Shown: positions 1 through 5,123 of the stretch, piece after piece | Layout: the number at the start of each line of letters is the position of its first letter | Numbering within the stretch: position 1 is the first letter of the stretch | NCBI GenBank assembly: GCA_002729755.1 | Contig: PBYT01000007.1 | Coordinates: 35,490-41,157 of the forward strand | Reading direction: 5' to 3' | Length of the DNA stretch: 5,668 nt | Source: Flavobacteriaceae bacterium | GTDB taxonomy: Bacteria; Bacteroidota; Bacteroidia; Flavobacteriales; Flavobacteriaceae | The notes under the pieces: model-generated | What the model saw: only the letters and a program-made list of their open reading frames with translations | Databases searched by the model: none | What the model was told of the DNA's origin: nothing | Made by a program: the position numbers and the translations under genes

Positions 1-82
1 TCTAAAGATAGAAATAAGTTGGTCATTTTTTTATTTATATAGGTGCACTTTATCTTACCGGAGATTGTAATTTAAAGTAAAG
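1..82. other. Left-edge stretch with no supported gene
   Basis: I see no gene here. The longest reading frames entering from the left edge stop at positions 40-42 and 68-70 and have no recognisable protein tail. No convincing hairpin followed by a T-run is present on the minus strand to terminate the tRNA-Pro transcript. Confidence 0.5.
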
Positions 83-157
83 TCGGGGTGGCAGGATTCG
101 AACCTGCGACCTCCGCGTCCCAAACGCGGCGCGATAACCGGGCTACGCTACACCCCG
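83..157 (-). tRNA. tRNA-Pro (anticodon UGG)
   Basis: Read on the minus strand this 75-nt stretch folds into a complete cloverleaf. It has a 7-bp acceptor stem (CGGGGTG with CACCCCG), a D arm with GCG/CGC stem, an anticodon stem CCGCG/CGCGG around loop TTTGGGA, a 5-nt variable loop, and a T arm GCAGG-TTCGAAT-CCTGC. The discriminator base is A at position 83. The anticodon is TGG (plus-strand positions 120-122), so it reads proline CCN codons. No CCA follows the discriminator (the next bases are CTT), so the 3' end must be added by tRNA nucleotidyltransferase, as is usual in Bacteroidota. It appears to be a single-tRNA unit: no other tRNA is visible in the 82 bases beyond its 3' end. Confidence 0.98.
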
Positions 158-167
158 AAAATGATTG

Positions 168-198
168 CAAATATAGGGTTATTATAATATTCAACAAA
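168..198 (-). promoter_or_regulatory. Bacteroidota-type promoter of tRNA-Pro
   Basis: On the minus strand a perfect TAnnTTTG -7 element (TATATTTG, 168-175) is preceded by TTTG (195-198) with a 19-bp spacer. This fits the known Bacteroidota housekeeping promoter layout, TTTG - about 19-21 bp - TAnnTTTG. The -7 element ends 10 bp before the first base of the tRNA, leaving room for a leader of only a few nucleotides. It lies after the oxyR stop codon, so the tRNA can be transcribed independently of oxyR. Confidence 0.75.
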
Positions 199-224
199 TC
201 AATAATCAAATAAAGCTATAGAAA

Positions 225-1151
225 TTACTTTGGAGACATTACTTTAACATCATTGTATTCAATTTGTCCTCGAATAACTTTTGAAATAGTTGATTTTAAT
301 GCGTTAATAATTGGAAGTTTTAATTGAGTCTTAGAATAAACTATACTAATTTCTCTTGCTGGGGTTGGATCATTGAATTTTATCAGGTTTTTTTTGTTTA
401 TATCTGATAGAAGTCTAGAGTGTAAGTATGGTAAAATAGTCATCCATGGACCATTATTTGATAAATTAATTAAAGTCTCAAAGTTTCCGCTCTTTAATTC
501 AAATTGTTTATTTAAATCATTAATTGAGCATAAGTTTAATATTTGGTTCCTAAAACAATGACCATCTTCAAGAATAAGTAAGTCAGCATCTTCAAGATCA
601 TGGATATCTAGAGAATCTTTTCCTGATAATCCATGATGTTTAGGTACATAAGCAATAAAAGGTTCATAGTATAATGGGCTTTCTATTATATTTTCATCTT
701 CTAGAGGAGTTGCAGCAATTGCACAGTCTATTTCCCCTTTATTAATTTTTTCAAATATGCTATTAGTTGTATATTCTTCAATCTTAAGATCTACATTTTT
801 GTTTTTCTTAATGAAGCTACTTAAGAATAAGGGAAGTAATGTAGGGCTAACAGTTGGAATTATTCCTACTTTAAGAGTTCCACCAATAATTCCTTTCTCT
901 TCTGATACTATATCATTCATTCTTGAAGATTCTTCAACTATTTTTCTAGCTTGAATTAGAATTTTTTCTCCTACCTCAGTTATTTGAAGTGGTTTTGTTG
1001 ACCTATTAAAAATTGTAACACCAAGTTCTTCTTCAAGTTTCTGAACCTGCATGCTAAGTGTAGGTTGTGTTACAAAACATTTTTGAGAAGCTATGGTAAA
1101 ATTGCCATGCTTTGCAACTGAAAGTGTGTATTTTAATTGGGTAATAGTCAT
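225..1151 (-). CDS. oxyR: OxyR-like peroxide-sensing LysR-family transcriptional regulator
   Basis: The protein has 308 residues, the normal length for LysR-type regulators. An N-terminal winged helix-turn-helix (about residues 1-60; QPTLSMQVQKLEEELG at 29-44 covers the recognition helix) is followed by a linker helix and a two-lobed sensor domain (about 91-300). The peroxide-sensing signature LEDGHC is present. Cys199 and Cys208, which form the regulatory disulfide in E. coli OxyR, fall at the same residue numbers here, as do Cys25 and Cys143. Thr100 and Thr129, linked to H2O2 binding in Pseudomonas OxyR, are also present. The expected role is to sense H2O2 in the cytoplasm and activate catalase/peroxidase and iron-protection genes; its targets are not identifiable here. 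The ATG start at 1149-1151 gives a standard OxyR N-terminus (MTITQLKYTL). The gene is divergent from the acyltransferase across 116 bp. Family assignment is strong; calling it OxyR rather than another LysR regulator rests mainly on the cysteine pair. Confidence 0.93.
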   Translation of the reverse strand: MTITQLKYTLSVAKHGNFTIASQKCFVTQPTLSMQVQKLEEELGVTIFNRSTKPLQITEVGEKILIQARKIVEESSRMNDIVSEEKGIIGGTLKVGIIPTVSPTLLPLFLSSFIKKNKNVDLKIEEYTTNSIFEKINKGEIDCAIAATPLEDENIIESPLYYEPFIAYVPKHHGLSGKDSLDIHDLEDADLLILEDGHCFRNQILNLCSINDLNKQFELKSGNFETLINLSNNGPWMTILPYLHSRLLSDINKKNLIKFNDPTPAREISIVYSKTQLKLPIINALKSTISKVIRGQIEYNDVKVMSPK

Positions 1152-1174
1152 TATAAGATTTATTTATTGTAAAT

Positions 1175-1182
1175 CAAATCTA
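1175..1182 (-). promoter_or_regulatory. Candidate -7 element of the oxyR promoter
   Basis: The minus strand reads TAGATTTG here, a perfect match to the Bacteroidota -7 consensus TAnnTTTG. It lies 23 bp before the oxyR start codon, which would give a leader of roughly 15-20 nt. No clean TTTG -33 element sits at the ideal 19-21 bp distance; only T-rich sequence is found (TTTT at 17 bp, TTTA at 24 bp). The element lies inside an imperfect inverted repeat TGTA-N9-TACA (1168-1184), which could be a site for autoregulation. Confidence 0.5.
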
Positions 1183-1267
1183 CATAATAAAGTTTTATTA
1201 AAATAATAAATACTTGTTAAAATAAATTAAATATCTAGTGAGTATATTAGACGTATAATTATTTGTT

Positions 1268-1972
1268 TTGAAGAAGAATATTTTTGGCCAATATCTAATA
1301 ATTAAAAAACTATTAATTGCATTAATTGGAGCTTTAACTTACAAAACATTTAGTACTAAAAGATTTAATATTCAAGGGACTTCAATATTGAATGAAATAT
1401 CGAATAACAATGTTTTATTTATTTCTAACCATCATACATATTTTTATGATGTTATAGCAATGCTTCACGTTTTTAATGCATCATTCAATGGCAGAGAAGA
1501 TTCTGTTAGAAATCTTTCCTATTTATTAAAACCAAAATCTAATATATATTTTATTGCGGCTTTAGAAACTATGAAGGAATCATTGATTACAAAGATTTTA
1601 AGTTACACTGGCTCAATATTAATTAAAAGAACTTGGAGAGAATCTGGAAAAGAAATTAATAGAAAGATAAGAGTTGAAGACTTTGATAATATAAAAAAAG
1701 CTCTAAATGATGGATGGGTAATAACTTTTCCAAGAGGTACAACTGACAATTATAAACCTGTTAGACCTGGAACAGCTCATATAATTAAATCAACTAACCC
1801 AATTGTTATTCCTATAACTATTAATGGATTTGATGAGGTGTTTGAAAAAAATAGTCTTAAAATAAAAAATAGGAATAAGTCTTTCTCACTTAAATTTGGG
1901 AATCCTTTAAAGTTTGATTATAATGAATCAATAGAATCAATTACAAGTCAGATAGAAAAAATTATTAATTAG
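1268..1972 (+). CDS. 1-acyl-sn-glycerol-3-phosphate acyltransferase family protein (PlsC-like)
   Basis: This 234-residue protein belongs to the lysophospholipid acyltransferase (LPLAT/PlsC) superfamily, whose members move a fatty acyl group from acyl-ACP or acyl-CoA to a lysophospholipid at the inner membrane face. A hydrophobic N-terminal stretch (about residues 9-25) suggests membrane association. The catalytic block is SNHHTYFYD (53-61): it supplies the His-Asp pair as either H56-X4-D61 or H55-X5-D61. The acceptor-binding block is FPRGT (154-158), where most family members have FPEGT. The following RPGTAHIIK and IVIPITINGF (179-188) complete the fold. The body resembles a Bacteroidota subfamily that I recall as having FPQGT, so the exact substrate (lysophosphatidate or another lysolipid) is uncertain. 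The start is TTG at 1268: an in-frame TAA at 1256-1258 leaves no upstream start and the first internal ATG would delete the catalytic block. No Shine-Dalgarno sequence is visible. The C-terminus overlaps the end of sodC by 8 bp. Confidence 0.87.
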   Translation: MKKNIFGQYLIIKKLLIALIGALTYKTFSTKRFNIQGTSILNEISNNNVLFISNHHTYFYDVIAMLHVFNASFNGREDSVRNLSYLLKPKSNIYFIAALETMKESLITKILSYTGSILIKRTWRESGKEINRKIRVEDFDNIKKALNDGWVITFPRGTTDNYKPVRPGTAHIIKSTNPIVIPITINGFDEVFEKNSLKIKNRNKSFSLKFGNPLKFDYNESIESITSQIEKIIN

Positions 1973-2534
1973 ACTCTACATTATCTATAATATCAGATGA
2001 AATACCCATACAGCCTATTCTGATTCCAGCTGCACCAGATGGCTGAGAGATGTAATCATCAGAGCCGTTATGAATTACTATAGACCTGCCTATTAGATCT
2101 TTGTCTCTATCAGAACAATTAATACACCATAGATCTGTTTTAAATTTAACCATTCCATGACCTATGCTATCAACAGAAAAATTACCTATATCTCCGAGAT
2201 GAAATCCTTCTTCATTTCCCCACTTTCCATGTGGTTGAGATGTTGGATTCCAATGTCCACCCAAACTAAGACCATCAATAGAGCTGCAATCTGCAAATTC
2301 ATGAATATGTATAGAACTTTCTCCAGGTTTTAATCCAAATAGATGTGCTTCTAATTCAACAGAGGATTCATTGTTAATATTTTTAGATATTAATGAAATA
2401 TATCCAGATATTTTAGAATCATTAAGTTGTGTAATAGATTTTTTAATTTCTATAATAGATTCATTTTTGTTCTGACAACTTATTGTGAAAAATAATATTG
2501 ATATGATAAAGAATTTTAAGATATTTGTGTTCAT
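1965..2534 (-). CDS. sodC: Cu/Zn superoxide dismutase, lipoprotein
   Basis: This 189-residue protein converts superoxide to O2 and H2O2 outside the cytoplasm. An N-terminal signal (hydrophobic 6-18) ends in TISC, so Cys20 is probably lipidated and the enzyme anchored to a membrane; the -3 residue is Thr, not the usual Leu. All metal ligands are present: copper His76, His78 and His155, bridging His94, and zinc His102, His112 and Asp115, within HIHEF, GGHWNP, HLGDIGN and IVIHNG. Cys83 and Cys175 match the conserved intrasubunit disulfide, and Arg172 matches the substrate-guiding arginine. It should therefore be active. Unusually, it has a second cysteine pair, CINC (137-140), in the segment before the last copper ligand. 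The ATG start gives a good signal peptide. The gene is divergent from the DUF3089 lipoprotein gene (37 bp between starts) and convergent with the acyltransferase gene. Confidence 0.95.
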   Translation of the reverse strand: MNTNILKFFIISILFFTISCQNKNESIIEIKKSITQLNDSKISGYISLISKNINNESSVELEAHLFGLKPGESSIHIHEFADCSSIDGLSLGGHWNPTSQPHGKWGNEEGFHLGDIGNFSVDSIGHGMVKFKTDLWCINCSDRDKDLIGRSIVIHNGSDDYISQPSGAAGIRIGCMGISSDIIDNVESN

Positions 2535-2539
2535 ATTTG
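2532..2539 (+). promoter_or_regulatory. Weak candidate -7 element for the DUF3089-oxidoreductase pair
   Basis: The plus strand reads CATATTTG, one mismatch from TAnnTTTG, 32 bp before the TTG start at 2572. No TTTG -33 element is seen 19-21 bp upstream. It overlaps the sodC start codon on the other strand, so the two divergent promoters would be interleaved. Support is limited to the -7 match. Confidence 0.25.
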
Positions 2540-2551
2540 CGAATTAGATCA

Positions 2552-2559
2552 CAATTTTA
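2552..2559 (-). promoter_or_regulatory. Weak candidate -7 element upstream of sodC
   Basis: The minus strand reads TAAAATTG, one mismatch from TAnnTTTG, 17 bp before the sodC start. About 20 bp further upstream there is only T-rich sequence (TTTT at 2580-2583) instead of TTTG. It is the best candidate in the short divergent gap, but the match is weak and AT-rich DNA produces such matches by chance. Confidence 0.25.
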
Positions 2560-2571
2560 TAAAAATAAAAG

Positions 2572-3642
2572 TTGAAAAGAAAATTTTTAGTAATATATAT
2601 CCTGTTATGTCTTATAACAGGTTGTGGAATTACCTATAAACCATATGATTTTGAAAATAGTCAAGTGATTTCTGAACCTGACTACTCTGAAGAAAAAAAT
2701 TGGGCTGCTCTACCAAATAAATATCCTAAATTTATAAATGATATTCAATATGATAAAATTGAAAAGAAAGCTGATGTGTTCTATATCTATCCGACACTTA
2801 TAAGTGGTAAAAAAAATAGAGAATGGAATGCTGATATAGAAGACAATGATATTAGATCAGATATTTATGAAAAAGCAATTAAGCATCAAGCAACTGCATG
2901 GATAGATGCAGGGAATCTATATGCGCCATTTTATAGGCAAGCACATTTAAGGGTTTTTAATGAAAAATTTAAAGTTGATGGAGAAAAAGCTTTAAAACTC
3001 GCATATTCTGATATTAAAAAGTCTTTTGCCTATTATCTTGAAAATTTTAATAATGGTAAACCGTTTATAATTGCTTCTCATAGTCAAGGTGCCTTGCATG
3101 CAAAAAACTTGATTAAAGAAATTATTGATGAAAAACCATTACAAAAGAAATTAGTAGCTGCTTATTTAATTGGGACAAAAATTGAAGAGGATGAATTTAA
3201 AAGTTTAAAAGCAATGACTAGTCCAGATGAAGTTGGTGGGTTTGTTTCTTGGAATACATATAAATACAATACATATCCTAAAAAAGACAATTATGAAAGA
3301 TGGTTTAAAAATGCTGTTGTCACAAACCCGATAACATGGAATGAAACATTAGAGTCTAAAAAGAGTGATCATAAAGGGATGTTGTTTGCTCCTGGAAGCT
3401 TGTATAAATATTTAGGTCTTTCATTTTTTTCCTCAACAAGTGATGAACTTAAAGTTTATTCAAAAAAAATAAAAGTAAAAGTTATAGATGGTTTGCTTTG
3501 GTCTACTCCTCCTGATATTCCGGGAAAACTTTTTCTAAGTATGGTAAAAAACTATCACTTTGCTGATATTAATTTATTTTGGAAAGATATAAGTGATAAT
3601 TCAAAAATAAGAGTCAATAAATGGCTACAAATGAATAAATAA
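2572..3642 (+). CDS. DUF3089 family lipoprotein, predicted alpha/beta hydrolase
   Basis: The protein has 356 residues. A lipoprotein signal (KRK at 2-4, hydrophobic core 6-15, lipobox ITGC) places a lipidated Cys18 at the mature N-terminus, so it is membrane-anchored outside the cytoplasm. The body matches my memory of DUF3089 (PF11288), a family of predicted alpha/beta-fold hydrolases. It has ADVFYIYPT (67-75), NLYAPFYRQA (115-124), a nucleophile elbow ASHSQG with Ser171, AYLIGTKI (197-204), and a C-terminal YHFADINLFW (328-337) whose His329 is a plausible catalytic base. The substrate is unknown; an esterase or lipase-like activity is inferred from the fold only. The TTG start at 2572 is the only possible one, because an in-frame TAA lies at 2566-2568, and it gives a textbook lipoprotein signal. 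The A-rich leader has no Shine-Dalgarno. The next gene follows after 32 bp on the same strand, suggesting co-transcription. Confidence 0.85.
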   Translation: MKRKFLVIYILLCLITGCGITYKPYDFENSQVISEPDYSEEKNWAALPNKYPKFINDIQYDKIEKKADVFYIYPTLISGKKNREWNADIEDNDIRSDIYEKAIKHQATAWIDAGNLYAPFYRQAHLRVFNEKFKVDGEKALKLAYSDIKKSFAYYLENFNNGKPFIIASHSQGALHAKNLIKEIIDEKPLQKKLVAAYLIGTKIEEDEFKSLKAMTSPDEVGGFVSWNTYKYNTYPKKDNYERWFKNAVVTNPITWNETLESKKSDHKGMLFAPGSLYKYLGLSFFSSTSDELKVYSKKIKVKVIDGLLWSTPPDIPGKLFLSMVKNYHFADINLFWKDISDNSKIRVNKWLQMNK

Positions 3643-3674
3643 TTTATTAAATTGAGGAAAATAAAATATTAATT

Positions 3675-5108
3675 ATGACATCAACTAACAAATCAAGAAG
3701 AAAGTTTATTAAGAATAGCGCTATTGCTTCATCAATCTTTATTGTTCCTAGAAATGTATTAGGAGGGGTAGGGTACACGCCTCCAAGTGATAAATTAAAT
3801 CTAGCAGGTATTGGTTTACATGGAAAAGGTAATTCAGACATTTTAAATGCCAGTGTTGGCGGAAGAGAAAATGTAGTAGCATTATGTGATGTCCATCAGA
3901 ATGCACGCGGAGCTCAAATTGCACAAGAAAAGTTTCCAAAAGCAAAATTTTATACAGATTTCAGGGAAATGTTAGAAAAAGAAAATCTAGATGGGGTAAC
4001 AATTTCTACACCAGATCATACTCATGCTAATATTTCCAAAGTTGCAATGGAAAAAGGTATACATGTATATGTTCAAAAACCTTTAACACATAATGTTAAA
4101 GAGGCAAGAATGTTGACTGAGTTGGCAAGAAAAAATACAATTGTTACTCAGATGGGTAATCAAGGAGCTTCAAATCCTGAACAGGTAATGATTCAAAAAT
4201 GGATTAAAGATGGTAGAATTGGTAAAGTTAGTAAAGTTTATACTTGGACAAATAGACCTGTATGGCCTCAAGGAGTTGCGATGCAGAGTCCTGACCCATC
4301 TAAAAAACCAGAAGGAATGGATTGGGATTTATGGATTGGACCAGCTGAAAATAATGGTTATACTCCAGGTCTTCATGCATTTGATTGGAGAGGATTTTGG
4401 GATTATGGAACCGGAGCTTTAGGAGATATGGGCTGTCACTTAATGGATGTGCCAATAAAAGCTTTAGGTCTTTTTGAACCATTTAGTATTGAAGCAAGTG
4501 TTTCAACTTTACCATATGCCAAAGCTTTTACCCCATCACCTTTAATTGAGGAAGCATGTCCATCAAGTTCATATGTTACATATAAGTTCAGACCTTCTGA
4601 AATTAATAATTCAGAGGTTAAAATGGTATGGATGGATGGTGGTATTCGCCCTTCTCACCCTGATATAATAACAGATGCGGATGATATAGGAGATAATGGC
4701 GTTTTAATGATTGGAGAAAATGGATTAATTAATGCCAGTGAATATGGGAATCGTGCAAGATTATACATTAAAGGCCAAGAAGGTGTTGTTGAAACAGGAA
4801 AAAAATCTGAAATAAACGCTGTAGAGTTTGGACATCAAAATCATTGGATTGATGCAATTAAAGATGGATATGGTAGTGATAAGCATAGAAGTCTTACTTC
4901 GAATTTCGATTTTGCAGGGCCATTATCCGAAGTAGTTTTACTTGGAAATGTTGCTATTAGAAGTAGCTACATTAGAAGGTCTCGTAGAAGCAATGTATTT
5001 ATTGGTAAAAAACAACTTCTTTATAACAGTAAAGAAATAAGGATAACAAACCTTGATAAAGCAAATCAATTTTTGACTAGAGAATATAGAGAGGGTTGGG
5101 AAATTTAA
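3675..5108 (+). CDS. Gfo/Idh/MocA family oxidoreductase with Tat signal
   Basis: The protein has 477 residues. A twin-arginine signal SRRKFIK (7-13) with a hydrophobic stretch (about 15-25) predicts export in folded form, probably with cofactor bound. The mature part opens with a Rossmann dinucleotide-binding motif GIGLHGKG (45-52), then VVALCDV, STPDHTHA (111-118) and QKP (134-136), whose Lys135 corresponds to the catalytic lysine of the EKP motif. The C-terminal domain has DYGTGALGDMGCHLMD (243-258) with the conserved Asp/His, and ends in an EYREGW tail typical of Bacteroidota and Planctomycetes members. The family oxidises or reduces sugars, polyols and related compounds with NAD(P); the substrate cannot be read from sequence. 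The ATG at 3675 is the only start placing the RR motif near the N-terminus. A purine-rich AGGA (3655-3658) is about 16 nt upstream, too far to be a normal ribosome binding site. It sits 32 bp after the DUF3089 gene, likely an operon. Confidence 0.92.
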   Translation: MTSTNKSRRKFIKNSAIASSIFIVPRNVLGGVGYTPPSDKLNLAGIGLHGKGNSDILNASVGGRENVVALCDVHQNARGAQIAQEKFPKAKFYTDFREMLEKENLDGVTISTPDHTHANISKVAMEKGIHVYVQKPLTHNVKEARMLTELARKNTIVTQMGNQGASNPEQVMIQKWIKDGRIGKVSKVYTWTNRPVWPQGVAMQSPDPSKKPEGMDWDLWIGPAENNGYTPGLHAFDWRGFWDYGTGALGDMGCHLMDVPIKALGLFEPFSIEASVSTLPYAKAFTPSPLIEEACPSSSYVTYKFRPSEINNSEVKMVWMDGGIRPSHPDIITDADDIGDNGVLMIGENGLINASEYGNRARLYIKGQEGVVETGKKSEINAVEFGHQNHWIDAIKDGYGSDKHRSLTSNFDFAGPLSEVVLLGNVAIRSSYIRRSRRSNVFIGKKQLLYNSKEIRITNLDKANQFLTREYREGWEI

Positions 5109-5123
5109 AAGAATAAGATTGAA

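Noticed and set aside
1..42. C-terminal tail of a plus-strand gene entering from the left (stop at 40-42)
   Set aside because: Only 13 codons without any recognisable sequence; cannot be told from chance.
42..57. Hairpin GGT...ACC (42-44 with 56-58 region) as a tRNA terminator
   Set aside because: The stem is only about 3 bp and no T-run follows on the minus strand.
373..561. Plus-strand open frame of 62 codons
   Set aside because: It lies wholly antisense to oxyR, including its cysteine-motif codons, and its product has no recognisable features.
757..954. Plus-strand open frame of 65 codons
   Set aside because: It is antisense to oxyR, which has strong family support in the other strand; low complexity and no motif.
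1254..1265. TATAAT at 1254-1259 and ATTATTTG at 1258-1265 as a promoter for the acyltransferase gene
   Set aside because: They sit 2-8 bp before the TTG start, which would require a leaderless transcript, and no -35/-33 partner is present at the right distance. AT-rich chance match is more likely.
1152..1267. Possible OxyR operator (four ATAG/CTAT-type contacts at 10-bp spacing) between oxyR and the acyltransferase gene
   Set aside because: No such spaced pattern is visible; only the small TGTA-N9-TACA dyad remains, which is reported separately.
2535..2571. OxyR binding site that would tie sodC to the regulator in this window
   Set aside because: The gap is only 37 bp and shows no OxyR-like dyad, so co-regulation of sodC by OxyR is not supported.
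3647..3945. Two minus-strand open frames
   Set aside because: Both are antisense to the N-terminal part of the Gfo/Idh/MocA gene and encode no recognisable domain.
4210..4482. Overlapping open frames on both strands
   Set aside because: They are shadows of the Gfo/Idh/MocA gene in other frames, without family resemblance.
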